Positions 1 to 9,849 of a DNA stretch of 60,727 nucleotides are shown here, piece after piece (positions within the stretch are counted from its first letter, which is position 1; each line of letters opens with the position of its first letter). Source of the stretch: Gnetum montanum (Eukaryota; Streptophyta; Gnetopsida; Gnetales; Gnetaceae); NCBI GenBank assembly GCA_015680685.1, contig MNCI01034058.1:590748-651474 (forward strand), in the 5' to 3' direction. Below the pieces are notes generated by a model that did not search any database, was not told the origin of the DNA, and worked only from the letters and a program-made list of their open reading frames with translations. The position numbers were made by a program, and so were the translations under genes.

Positions 1-733
1 GTGGGGGCGGGAACATTTGCGCTGAACGAGTTATCGGTACAGTGTGAGCCTGTACCTAAGGGATAAAATGGGGCGCGACGGTTGCCGGGATCACTGCCGG
101 AATACTAATTACCTGTTGCGACGGACCCACCCCCGCGTTATGATGCGGTTGTTGTAACCCAGATGGCTGCATGTTGACCTGCGGAAGGATAGGGATTTGC
201 GTCTGGGCTGTCGTGGCTGAGTCCAGAGAGGCTGCCTCTCCATTGAAAGGGAACAACAGATTTACGTACACGTGGGGAGTCAGAGTATGGAACGAATGCT
301 CCGACAGGGCTGCGAATTCGTCCTCTGCCTCTTCCTCATGCTAGGGCTCTACCCCGGGTTGTGAAGTCTGGCCTCTGGCCATGACCAACTGTGCAATAAG
401 CTCGTGTTAGTGCTCGGTCAAGGGGATTATGTCATAGGCCGTTGGCTTAAAATCATAACCCCCTCGGTGGAGCACCTCAAAGTTTCGCTTCGCCTCCAGC
501 TCGGCTCGGCTAAGAGCCAGCCTCACCTGGATCTTGACGCATATGAGATTGTATTCTTCAGGGGTTATAACTGTGAAGATGGGCTCTTTCCCCTGAAGCC
601 TCAATGAATGGCGCAATGGTCCCTAAGGTCCCGTTGCACCAGGAGCTGGTCCTGTGACCACCGTAGGATTCACGGGCGCGACACCCAGATCGAGGGTAAC
701 CATGGCGGTTGTGTTTGAGTAAAAGGAATCCAT
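1..733 (-). pseudogene. Gag N-terminal region of element Z (partial, broken)
   Basis: Reading leftward from an ATG at 733, one frame stays recognisable to the window edge but is interrupted by several TAG/TAA stops. The product starts MDSFYSNTT, has a charged helical stretch (about 616-407, rich in Arg, Glu and Leu) and then a Pro/Gln/Ala-rich segment (271-56). That is the usual layout of the N-terminal part of a Tat-lineage Gag before its capsid-like domain. The position supports this: it follows an LTR (982-2387) and a primer-binding site (957-975) in the same orientation. Several stops sit where CAG or CAA would be expected, which suggests C-to-T decay. The capsid and zinc-knuckle parts would lie left of the window. 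Identification rests on context and composition, not on a diagnostic motif. Confidence 0.55.
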
Positions 734-956
734 TTGGTCGATGAAGTCAACGGTAAATGATAATCAGATCTAAAATAAAACGGCTGGCAACAAAAAGCAG
801 AAAAGGCTTTCTACCCTGTAGGATTTCAAAGAAATCGTCCTTGCGACTGATCTATACCACATGATTGACCATAGACTTCCCTAGAGGTATCACATCTATG
901 GTTTAGGGTATTGATCACTACCAGGGCTACCCGAAATATCCGGATCAGAGCCTGAA

Positions 957-975
957 GGCCCTCCTTCTAGCGCCA
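957..975 (-). other. Primer-binding site of element Z
   Basis: On the minus strand the LTR ends ...GCTACA at 982. It is followed by a 6-nt spacer (GTTTTC) and then TGGCGCTAGAAGGAGGGCC. The same core, with the same 6-nt spacing, follows the 5' LTR of element D (56027-56045) and the small LTRs of element E. The opening TGG fits pairing to a tRNA 3' CCA; the tRNA species is not identified. Confidence 0.7.
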
Positions 976-1676
976 GAAAACTGTAGCGACAGAAAACGTC
1001 GGCAGCTGGAAATACCGACCGAGTTTCTGGTGCACACAGTTTTAGCCACGGATCCGCGCGAGGGCTATGCTGGAGAAATGAATCCACGGTGCCCTAAACG
1101 GTCTTGTCGATCAGATAGGGACTTAAGGGTCAGTAAAACAATAGAAATTACGTGAAAAGAAAGCGATCTAGTTTGAGGAGTCGTAAAATGAGGGGAAAAC
1201 GACGTAGACGGATTTGCAATGGAGATAATGCTAAACGCGATAAACGGAGGCTGGCATAAGAAAAGCACGTAGCTTCAAGATCTGCGCTTTGACTTAAAAG
1301 TGTATATTTCGTATGAAAAATTGCACTGGGGAATCCCCTATTACAAGATGTGAAACAAGCACAAAAGAACAAGCAAACGGTCTAAACAGAAGTCCGATCT
1401 ACCTCGTGGGCTAAAGCTGAGATGCAAGGCAGACCAAGCTTTGATGTCTATCGACCAATTGCTTCTGATTGATAGAGTCTTTTCAGCAGAACGATTACTC
1501 CTTTCACCGGTGCTCGAGACAAACTGTACTCTACTTCGGCTGCAAGGTGATGATGTCAATGATTGCCAAAGCGTTGTTCTCTGTATCTCTGCTCCAAAGT
1601 GCTAAGTGCTCTAGTGCTCAGAAATATGCCTTTGCTTCTCTGTTTTTGCCAACCCCTGTATCTTTATCAACTGAGG

Positions 1677-1684
1677 TATTTATA
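1677..1684 (-). promoter_or_regulatory. TATA box of LTR Z
   Basis: TATAAATA lies on the minus strand inside CCTATAAATACC. Element A has TATAAATA at the equivalent place (13401-13408). It divides the repeat-rich U3 (right) from R/U5 (left). Confidence 0.75.
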
Positions 1685-1782
1685 GGTTGCGTTGCTCCGT
1701 GAAAAGAGGCGCAACCCTGATGACATGGGTCCCAGATATTGCGGGTCCCGTTGACTTGATCATATTAAGTCAGACTGTGACT

Positions 1783-1814
1783 ACGCACAACACGCTCGTT
1801 TGCGTGTTGTGCGT
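1783..1814. promoter_or_regulatory. Perfect 13-bp inverted repeat upstream of the TATA box in LTR Z
   Basis: The arms ACGCACAACACGC and GCGTGTTGTGCGT are exact reverse complements around a 6-nt loop. The same structure is kept in LTR A at 13273-13304 with one arm slightly shortened. In both LTRs it lies about 100 bp upstream of the TATA box, suggesting an enhancer or transcript hairpin. Confidence 0.7.
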
Positions 1815-1928
1815 GTAAAGAGCAGGTACATGCTGAGCGTGCTTCAACTATCTTCAGGCTGCATTACACTCATTCGCGCTGTGTCGCGTGTATGAGTGCA
1901 ATCCGGTGTAGACAACAACAGGCTTAAA

Positions 1929-2135
1929 ATTGTTTTTACTCTCACTATGCAGCTGCACGTAACCACGCGTAAATAATGTGCCACTTACGCTCACTACGCA
2001 GCCGCGCATGATGAAGCGTAAACAATGTGCAACTTATGCTCACTACGCAGCCGCGCGTGATGAAGCGTAAACAATGTGCAGCTTACTCTCACTATGCAGC
2101 CGCTCGTGATGAAGCGTAAACAATGTGCAGCTTTA
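1929..2135 (-). repeat. Tandem U3 repeats (~53 bp) in LTR Z
   Basis: About four copies of a unit of roughly 53 bp, each containing ACTACGCAGCC followed by ATGAAGCGTAAACAATGTG. Each unit is itself an imperfect inverted repeat (TTACGCTC ... AGCGTAA). LTR A holds two to three related copies at about 13070-13155. Copy number therefore varies between family members. Confidence 0.75.
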
Positions 2136-2387
2136 ATGATGACGTACGCAATGGCACACACCGCCGCGTAACAAGCGTAAAGACAAGTTACTCATGCATT
2201 GCAAGAAAGATTATTGAACTGTTGTGCTTCTCTAGACTCTGCCTTCGACTGTCTTGGAGCTTATTACGCTCATTACGCTGCCATGCGTGATAGAGCGTAA
2301 ACTTGTCCTTGAACCAAATTGATGCACGCTCTTGCTTGAATTGCGAATCTTTGCCTGAGGCCGACTCGTGATTTTCACAGTGTTTCA

Positions 2388-3490
2388 ATCTCCAAGCCCC
2401 TAAACAAACTGACAACAATGATGACGGTCTAGCCTGGGCCGCCCTGCCATTTTCGGATGACAGCGTAGAGGAGTCAAACCACAAGCCTCCTCGTCCTTAC
2501 GCAGTGCTTAACGTAAAAGCCATTAGGAGACAATTGCGTATCGACGGTTGAACAATGGTCTTCTGTGTGCACAACCATTCTCTTATAAGATTAGCGCATT
2601 CCCCATTTAACAGCTTCTTTTGTTTCAACATACTTTTACACTACATTTGCTTTCTATGTTTACGCTTTACACTTTTTGCATGTTTTATCATACCTGAGTT
2701 AGTTACGCTTTCACATTAGTTCACGCATTTATACAGGATTACATTTTTGTTACGATTTACGCAGTCGGCCCGCAACGGCCTTAAACTAGTTCTACAAAAT
2801 CAACCTATTCATACCATTGTACGTAGTTACGCAGTCAGCCCGCAACGGCCTTAAACTAGTCATCCGAAGTTGTCTACTATCATTATTTACGCTTGCTATA
2901 CAATACGCAACAGGCCCGCAATGGCCTTAAACTAGTAACGCAGTATTACATACTATAACCATTCACGCTGGAATATGCAACGGGCCCGCGACGGCTTTAA
3001 ACTAGTTATTACGTCCCATCAGTATCACTTAGACAGAATCCTTAACATATATTTTCACGTTGATGCAGACAAAAGCATAAAAAGTGAAAGAACAAACTAA
3101 TTAACATTTCAAATATCCATTAGACTTTACAACAATTCATTAACAGTCATTCAGAACAATACCCGACCTCGCATCAATAAAATTTTGCGTAAAGAATAAT
3201 TACGCATTCCCTCTGCTACCACTGTCACCGGTATCTCGTAACTCCGGATCTAGCCCTAAAAGGTCATCCTCCAGTGGGCCATCATTTCCGAGAATTATAC
3301 CTTCATGAAAGATTGCCCCTTCATGAGGCTCTTGTTCCAGCACTGGCTTCACAGGAGAACGCTCTTCATCGTTGCGTTCCTCCTCTGCTTCCTCTATTTC
3401 CTATCCCAGCCCCTCAGATGGCGTATTTTCCCTATCTTCTTCCAGTACCTAAACCCAAATAACATCAAAAATTAGAATAGACAACACAAG
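2388..3490. other. Gene-free 3' flank of the antisense gene in element A, with minisatellite
   Basis: No coding region was seen. The stretch lies between the start of LTR Z and the 3' end of the antisense gene. It has many TACGC/GCGTA motifs and a four-copy array listed separately. Next to LTR Z there is a purine-rich stretch on the minus strand (AGGGGCTTGGAGA). It could be a decayed polypurine tract or chance flank. Confidence 0.5.
2757..3006 (+). repeat. TAAACT-core minisatellite, type 2 (element A)
   Basis: Four spaced copies of GCAACGGCCTTAAACTAG with small changes occur near 2772, 2841, 2909 and 2980. Related arrays with GGCC...TTAAACT cores occur in elements B (30195-30365), C (21720-21975) and D (52325-52385). 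Confidence 0.8.
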
Positions 3491-3584
3491 CCAGAAAACT
3501 TTCCGATTACGTCATGCATAAAATTACTCGCGATGGCCCTACTTCCATAGCAAAGGGGAGCTTGTCCAAGCCAGCCCACAGGCG

Positions 3585-4345
3585 CTACATAATCTCGTCC
3601 TCTGTCAGGTCTGGCCACACATCCTCGCCCAAAGCAGCTCCAGCTTTCACCTTCCCTTTCTCCACGCTACTCCAGTGGGGTGGATCCGGGAAGAAGGTAG
3701 GGATTGTAGCCTGATTCCCAGGGAGAACCATTTCCCTCTCCGGGGACACAGTTACGGTCACCTGCTCTTCGAACTTCTTGAAAGCTTTAGACGCTCTGAT
3801 GGTGTCCACGAAAACCTCCAGGGATCGAGCTTTGACGGTAGAATCACGGTAGTATTTTCGATAAGTAGCGCTTTCCCTTTTATATAGGTGCTTGTGGTCC
3901 TTCTCCTTCTGCCCCCACTCCTGTACACTGGTGCAGTAGTCCCTCCAGTCCCAGCTTTTCTGAGCTAGGAGTTCAATTTGCATCCTCTGCTCTACTAACG
4001 CCCGACTGGTCTGTACGCTGTTCTTGATGGCTGTCCAATAACGGGAGTGATCAATAACAGTAGTACGCCAGTCCTCATCCCCCATCACTCGAGCCTATAG
4101 GAATTTGTACCATGACCTTAGGTCCCTGACTTCTTTGGTCAAGGACTCAACCCTCTGCTCCGACCACTGCAGCCTTTTCCATAGGCTTTCATTAACACCC
4201 CTACTTTCCCATATGGAGCGCATCAAGTGTAACACACATTTACACATTTCCTCATAAATGTGACGTGACATGACTGCCCCATCAGATGGGGGCTCCGCTA
4301 TGTCCAAATCAATGGGCTCCGCTGGATCCCATCGAAGGTGAGCTC
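3585..4345 (-). pseudogene. Antisense gene of element A, last exon (coiled-coil C-terminus)
   Basis: The exon begins right after an intron acceptor at 4346 (TCTGTTAG) and reads GAHLRWDPAEP, matching B and C at the same exon start. It continues through a Glu/Lys/Arg-rich helical region (SEQRVESLTKEVRDLR) and a second helical block with EWGQKEKDHKHLYKRE, then ends near TEDEIM at a stop at 3582-3584. One TAG interrupts the frame at 4092-4094. The C copy (20523-21312) and B copy (25463-26271) align throughout, for example EWGKAQRDHKYAYKQE in C. Coiled-coil character suggests oligomerisation or protein binding; no enzymatic motif is visible. The gene runs opposite to the retrotransposon's own genes. 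The function is unknown. Confidence 0.7.
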
Positions 4346-4433
4346 CTAACAGAAAATAAGCATCAATATGGATGACACATTACTAAAACATTATGTCATA
4401 AACTCATTACGGCTATAACATACCAGCGCCAGG

Positions 4434-4882
4434 TTCGACGCGCTCCAAATGCTCGATCATGTCATTAACGACGCCTTCCATGAAGGCAAATTTGTCGGGG
4501 AAGTCTTTCCACATTTTGTTCATAGCAGCAGACGTAGATGCATCTTCTTCCCCTGTAGCGTATTTGGTTAGACACTCCATCTATTAACAAGATCCTACAA
4601 ACACGCTAACGCACTCGTTACCTCTGCCAGTGATAGTGGCAACTTCACCAGTCTCTTCTGTCCCTTTCTCTTCACGCACGTGATCCCGTGTGCCGCTAGT
4701 CCTAGTAGCTGGAGTTTCCTCGTGTGCTTGGTCATATGCACGGCTCCCGCTGGCACCTGGGGCCTCCTCATGCACTAGAACCTGCACACAGCTCACATTA
4801 ACAGCTGGGGCCTCTTCTTCCAAAATTGAGGCCCCCTCCCCACAACTTAGTATCATTGCCCCTGTCTCAGGGGTCAATTGCC
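4434..4882 (-). pseudogene. Antisense gene of element A, exons 5-6 (acidic linker)
   Basis: This segment lies between two clear introns, 4883-4975 (donor CCTG/GTAAGTG, acceptor AAATGACAG) and 4346-4433 (donor GCTG/GTATGTT, acceptor TCTGTTAG; 88 nt). The right part is Glu/Ala/Thr-rich (for example EEKGTEETGEVATITG). The left part encodes DFPDKFAFMEGVVNDMIEHL, which matches ILDKFTFFQGLVDDMIKCL in C and DFVAGIAKEVVEQI in B. In B and C an intron of 86-94 nt separates the two parts. Here only a short spacer with a GT donor-like site (near 4622) remains and the frame shifts, so this copy may have lost part of that intron. Confidence 0.6.
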
Positions 4883-4975
4883 CTGTCATTTTTACTATTT
4901 ATACCACCACACGTTAGCGTATAATGCCAGACCATCTAAATAAAACATTACGTACTACAATCCTTTCACACTTAC

Positions 4976-6017
4976 CAGGCGGAGGCTTATTCCGCTGAAC
5001 CTTGACTGCAACAGTTTGGCTTGTGTTACCCCCAGGGGCCTCGGCTAGACGGAGCCTCTTGCGCTGAGCTGTCGGTTCTACGATTTCTTCCGCCAAGCAC
5101 TTCCCTCGCAAGGTGTCGCCGGTGTAGGTAGGCATTATCCCGCCCATGCTGTCGAGACCTCGTACTTGGGGCACCGCCAAGCCTTTAGTCGTTACAGACA
5201 ACGACTCCCCGATCCCTTCCGGAGGATCCTGCCCACGGGTAGTGCTGAGAATGTGGGTAATCCAAGGTCTAGACAGCTGGTCTCAGTCTTGCTGTTCCCA
5301 GACCCCATTCCTCTGGATGACCAAAAAACTCAGCAAACCACTGGAGGCAAGCTATGAAAAAGGTGTAATGCACATTAAAGCGGGACTCAAGCTTCTTGCG
5401 AAGCTTGACCATTTCGCTGCGCAGTCCCTTGGCAAAATAGTTTACCCAATCGAACTTGGTTCCCTCCTCCAGAACCTCTCGCATAATGTGGGTCTATTCT
5501 ACAGAAAAGAACTTCACCTACGAGAGGGTTTTGGGGAAAGTCCGGGCCCGAAAAAGGGGATACAGTGTCTTGGCAGCGCCCATCTCGAATTTGTCACAAG
5601 GAAATCCTTTGGTCTCTTTTGGGATCCTCACCCACTCCTTCAGACACTCTTGGAATCTAGGACTCCTCTTGGTCTTCGCCTTTACGGGAAGGCCATCCGA
5701 GGGGACGCCAAACAGGTCTGTGAAGAGCTGAGCGTCGATATCGAAACTTACGCGCACGTTACGCACGCGCGTGCAAAAATGCTCCGCCTTCTCGCTGAAG
5801 GAGTTGACCAAGGCTATCATTTCACTGGCGGGGACATCAGGGGTCGTAGCCAAAAACAGGTGCATTAGCCCTGCTGCCTGGATCTTGGCGGTCACCATGA
5901 CTGGGGCCGCCGTGTGGCCGAGCCAGCGCTGTGCGTCCTTAATATCACCGTAACGGAAGAGGACATCTCTCGCCTCGCGGCCGAAAATCGTAAGGGTAAT
6001 CTCCTGGGATTCCCTAA
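4976..6017 (-). pseudogene. Antisense gene of element A, long exon 4 (plant-transposon-protein-like domain)
   Basis: A 1042-nt exon bounded by acceptor ATTGTTCAG (intron 6018-6113) and donor CCTG/GTAAGTG (intron 4883-4975). It encodes FRYGDIKDAQRWLG, LMHLFLATTPDVPASEMIAL, VSFDIDAQLFTDLFGVPSDG, LYPLFRARTFPKTLS and, after a frameshift near 5500, the HYTFFIACLQWFAEFF segment. Exon 4 of B (26963-28034) and of C (18761-19788) are nearly the same length and align block by block. The pattern (V.F.I....F..LFG.P.DG, then a W-rich helix and FRA..FP) resembles domains labelled putative plant transposon protein in plant genomes. That family link is from memory and needs a profile search. The role in the element is unknown. 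The plus-strand frame 5146-5868 is only a shadow of this exon. Confidence 0.7.
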
Positions 6018-6113
6018 CTGAACAATATAAAATGCAAGTCAAATAAAAACGCTTTATGTAATGTCCACAACTCACAAATACATGCATAACATTAGAACAC
6101 ACAGCAGCCTTAC

Positions 6114-6367
6114 CAGGTCCGAAGGGCAAAGGGAATGGCGGTAGGTCCCTCTGCACATCCTCAACCGTAAGGGGCGACTCTAAGGTCCAGTCATCGTGCA
6201 GCCACCTGAGTTCCTAGAAATTCTTAAAAGGACACTCGTAGCGGGTGTGATACTCATGCATCTCATGGCCAATCTGCCCTATAACACCAGCACGCACATT
6301 GCTGGTTGAGGTAAACGCCATTATTGTCGTTTCGGCCCAGGCCAACACATCACCATCGCCAATTAAC
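6114..6367 (-). pseudogene. Antisense gene of element A, exon 3
   Basis: The exon lies between introns 6368-6506 (acceptor GATAACAG) and 6018-6113 (donor GACCTG/GTAAGG). It encodes GDGDVLAWAETTIMAF, NVRAGVIGQIGHEM and ends LPPFPLPFGPG. The C copy ends the same exon at FPSPYRPG before a donor, and B has DEGLALACTALEAFMMG at the start of a 267-nt exon. One TAG interrupts the frame. No known domain was recognised. Confidence 0.6.
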
Positions 6368-6506
6368 CTGTTATCATGTATAAAAAACCTATACCATACA
6401 GCATAGGCTTAACTTACACTTTGCACATAGACTCCTCTTACACTTTACATCCATAATAGGCACTATAACAGTAACAAAGACAATACAGTTGGCAGAATTG
6501 GCTTAC

Positions 6507-6956
6507 CCGCCCGCATAGTACACCGTGCCTTGTGGGTTCTGAAAGTAGGTTGAAACATAGCGAGCCATGAACAGTGTGTTATATGCATGATAAAAACTAA
6601 AACGGGCCATTTCCCAGATCCAGAATAAGCTCCTCAGGCCTTAGGCATTGAGCGCTTGATCCTTGGGACGACCTGTATCGATGGCCCCGTCTGTCAAGTA
6701 AGCCAGAATCCCCTGTGCAGACCCCGCCAACAGGTGTTCTAAAATGGCACTGGCAACATCGCGAGTCACATTAGACCACACAATAATGCTGAAGTTGCAC
6801 AGTAAGAACTGCAGAAACTCCAGCGCCCCCTTCCGTAACCAGATGGCCTTCCCCTGCACTCGTGTGTGCGGAGGAGGGACATTGGGGACGATGGGGTTTA
6901 CCCAACACAAAACCCCAATGATGTCTAACAAAATCATAATAGGCTTCAGCACGACA
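6507..6956 (-). pseudogene. Antisense gene of element A, exon 2 (HAD/FCP1-like phosphatase domain)
   Basis: A 450-nt exon, the same length as its counterpart in B (28467-28916). It follows acceptor TTCTGTACAG. It encodes IMILLDIIGVLCWV, then IWLRKGALEFLQFLLCNF, SIIVWSNVTRDVASAILEHL and NTLFMARYVSTYFQNPQG. The order hhhhDxxGxL ... R.g..EFL ... hhVWSN/S ... vl..LL is that of the plant HAD-superfamily FCP1/NLI-interacting-factor-like phosphatases (LVLDLNGLL ... VWSS). In active members the first motif is DxDxT/N. Here the first Asp remains but the second position is Ile and the Thr is Val, so phosphatase activity is doubtful. I infer capture of a host gene fragment. Confidence 0.65.
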
Positions 6957-7225
6957 CTGTACAGAAACACGTTACATAAATCAACGCCTAGATTTATAGT
7001 CGCATCATTAATACAGAAACGCTACACATCATGCTTAGCCATCTATGTGGAAATCGCCCAAACCCTTGCAACAGTGCAAGGTCCGTCTTTGACAATGATG
7101 ATAAACGCAACCATGCCAAACCCTTGCTGTAAACGCAAGCTCCACAACCCAAAACCCTCATTTACATGAAGAACATTGTATAGCACAAATGTTGAAATAG
7201 CATGAGCATGCAAAGAATAACCTAC

Positions 7226-7344
7226 TGGTTCAAAGGTGTCGGGTCACGCACTTCGACCACGGCCTGTTGAACACGCTCCAGATTCTCCTGTACTTCGTCG
7301 ATTTTAGCCAATTTAGTGTTCTTCCTCTTCGTCTTAGGCACCAT
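7226..7344 (-). pseudogene. Antisense gene of element A, exon 1
   Basis: A start codon at 7344 opens MVPKTKRKNTKLAKIDEVQ, a basic N-terminus. The exon runs to a GTAGGT donor at 7225. Splicing to 6956 removes a 269-nt intron and joins the phases exactly (CA+T). The C copy starts MAPKTQLVLVKVGEA at 17278 and uses the same phase. Lys/Arg richness could act as a nuclear localisation signal. The reading frame extends further upstream to 7443, but the shared MxPKT start favours 7344. No clear TATA box was seen upstream in this copy. Confidence 0.6.
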
Positions 7345-7728
7345 TATCACAGCTTCAACACTTGCACAGCTTTGACCTTCAAATCTTCTGCTCTTCTTGC
7401 TCTTGCTAGATAATACCCGTGAATTTGAACTCACAATAGCCAACAGTCCGTTTTAACTAAAAAACCGCCTACTTGTATGCGAGAATCACCGACATGATAT
7501 CCGATTTCAGCGGGACTTTCCTGAAACGGAACCCGAAAATCAAGATATTAATGTGGTTGATATCGCACACACCGCTGTCCGAAGTGACGTTAAACTACCA
7601 CATCTTATCGCCTCGTAATTGGGTAGCATTGATTACAACTTCATTACAAAATTCAAAATTCTGTTAGCTTTTCTCGTTTGCTAGCCATCATGTCATCTTC
7701 TTTCTAACCATTTACGCACTTTACAGTT
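7345..7728. other. Intergenic stretch between the divergent antisense gene and pol (element A)
   Basis: This should hold the antisense gene promoter and the junction to pol. No convincing TATA box was seen. One copy of the TTAAACT motif (GACGTTAAACTACCAC) lies at about 7584-7602. Confidence 0.4.
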
Positions 7729-9849
7729 TTGCAGGACAAACAAATGGATGCAGCACTGTTAACACCTTTAACTCTGACTGGCCCATACGGAAAGGTAGTT
7801 AAGCAATTCGATCCCGCGTTTATAGATGTTAACCTCCCCTTAGAAGACATGACTATAGCTGCGTCGGAGATGTCCTTGGAATGGCCAGAACAGTTGACGC
7901 GCACGCTAGACCTAGAAGCTGGGGACATAACCGAAGACCCCCTTGATGAGGTCTCTATCGTTACGCATAGGGGCGAAGCTAAAATGCTTAAAGTCAGTTC
8001 CTTGTTAGAACGAAAAACGCACGATGCCGTAACACAGGTCCTGCAAGACAACATCACTGTCTTTGCATGGTCATACGAGGATATGCCTGGACTAGATCCC
8101 AGGCTAATCCAACATAACATCATCTTAGACCCATAGATCAAAGCAGTTAGGCAGAAAGCACACAAAATTAAGCCAGAGATCACGCTAGCCGTGCGTGATG
8201 AAATCACCAAGCTATACCAAGCTGGTTTCATTCGTGCAGTCAATTACTCGGACTGGATATCTAATATTGTGGTCGTGCCAAAGAAGACCGGGAGCATATG
8301 CATTTGCATAGACTTCTGGGATTTGAACAAGGCCACAATCAAAGATAATTTCCCACTCCCGAGTATCGATCAACTAGTCGATACAACAGCTGGGCATGCA
8401 CTCCTATCATTCATGGATGGCTTCTCTGGTTACAACTAGATTCGCATAAACCCAAAACATCAATTAACCATGACATTTATGACACCCTGGGGCATCTTCT
8501 ACTACACTATGATGCCTTTTGGTCTGAAGAACGCCGGAGCCACGTACCAACGGGCCATGACATACATCTTTAGCCACTATCTCATAGAGAGGTTGAATAA
8601 TTATGTAGACGATATAGCTGTGAAGTCTTTAAAGTTTGAGGATCATTCAGGAGATCTGGAGTTAGTCCTTAAAATATGGTCCAAATACGAGCTCTGGCTT
8701 AACTCGAAGAAGTGCGTATTCGGAGTCAAAACCGGATGCATGTTGGGGTTTGTGGTATCGGAAACCGGCATACGAGTTGACCCTGATAAGGTCAAAGCCA
8801 TTGTCGAGTTAACGCCTCCGACAGACCTCAAGCAATTACGCGGGTTACAGGGACGCTTGCAGTTCATACGCCGATTCATCTCGAGATTAACCGACAAGCT
8901 GCACCCTATGCAACATTTGCTAAAGAAGGGGGTTAATTTCGAATGGACGGAGGATTGCCAACGTGCGTTTGACAGCATTAAACAGGAACTCCAACATTTA
9001 CCTACGGTTTTCCCACCACAAAGGGACTTGCCATTTTACATTTACCTCGCAACTTCGGACGTAGCGTTAGCAGCATTGCTCTGTCAAAGGAGGAACGATG
9101 GGTCCGAAGTGCCTATCTACTACCTAAGCCATGCTCTGTATGCGTATGAAACAAGGTATAATGAAGTCGAGCGTAATTGTCTAGCATTAGTTTTTACGCT
9201 CAAAAAGTGTAGACACTACCTTTTTCGTAGCCAGGTTAACATTATTTGCAAAAATAACATCCTTAGGAACATCACGCATAATTTATACGAAAGCAGTAGG
9301 ATGGCTCGCTGGAAAGCTATCACCGCAGAATTTGTTCTGCACTATGTTGGTCAATCTTCTACGAAGGGCCAAGCGATAGTCGACCAGTTAGCAACATCAC
9401 CGGTTAACAACCAAGCCACAATAGAGCTCGAATTTCCTGATGAACATGCACATAGTCTAAGCCCTGTCTTGACAGGCCCCGAGGCGACATTGTATTTCGA
9501 CAGAGCCTCAATAGCTAGAGGTGGCAGTGCCGCCGTGGTTATTACGCTATCACCTGAGGATGTGCGTTTACACGCTTATCGCTTGACCTTCCCTTATACG
9601 AACAACGTGGTAGAGTACAAGGGGCTCCTCAGGGGATTGCTAACCACCAGTGAGTTAGATGTGCAACACCTGACAGTTAGGGGCGATTCGATGCTTGTCA
9701 TAAATCAAATCACTGGAGTCTATGCCTGTAAAGCTGTACATTTACAGCCTTACTGCGATTAAGCTAAAGATCTTCTAAGGCGATTTACGACCTTCGACGC
9801 CCAACACGTCCCACGCACTGACAACACGCTGGCCGACGCACTGGTCACC
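7729..9849 (+). pseudogene. Pol of element A: reverse transcriptase, RNase H and second (archaeal-type) RNase H
   Basis: The frame opens before VFAWSYEDMPGLDPRLIQHN, a Tat-lineage signature ahead of RT. RT motifs follow: NFPLPSIDQLVDTTAGH, FMDGFSGYN (about 8411-8437), MMPFGLKNAGATYQRAM and YVDDIAVKS (from 8602), so the catalytic Asp pair is kept. RNase H shows YYLSHALYAYETRYNEVE (from about 9118). A second RNase H of the type typical of Tat/Ogre elements has LYFDRASIARGGSA (about 9490), NNVVEYKGLLRGLL and RGDSMLVINQITG. The first of these motifs has FDR where FDG is usual. TAG or TAA stops at about 8134, 8437 and 9760 break the frame; one replaces the Gln of the GYNQI motif. No protease is joined upstream; the antisense gene lies there instead. 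Confidence 0.9.

Larger units (their letters stand above)
982..2387 (-). repeat. 5' LTR of element Z (Tat-type)
   Basis: The LTR runs on the minus strand from TGAAACACTG (2387) to ...GCTACA (982), about 1.4 kb. It matches the LTR of element A (12800-14216) along its length: the start, the AAGATTCGCAATTCAAGC block (around 2330-2350 versus 12837-12856), the tandem U3 repeats, a perfect hairpin, a TATA box and the U5 segment reading HSPRADPWLKL in one frame (896-1087 versus 14127-14160). A primer-binding site follows it, so it is a 5' LTR with internal sequence running off the left edge. Short frames inside it, such as 1148-1372 and 2188-2484, are not genes. Confidence 0.85.

Noticed and set aside
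5146-5868. A 240-residue plus-strand open frame
   Set aside because: It overlaps antisense exon 4 of element A in the other direction. That exon is supported by homologues in B and C, while this frame has no motif or homologue.
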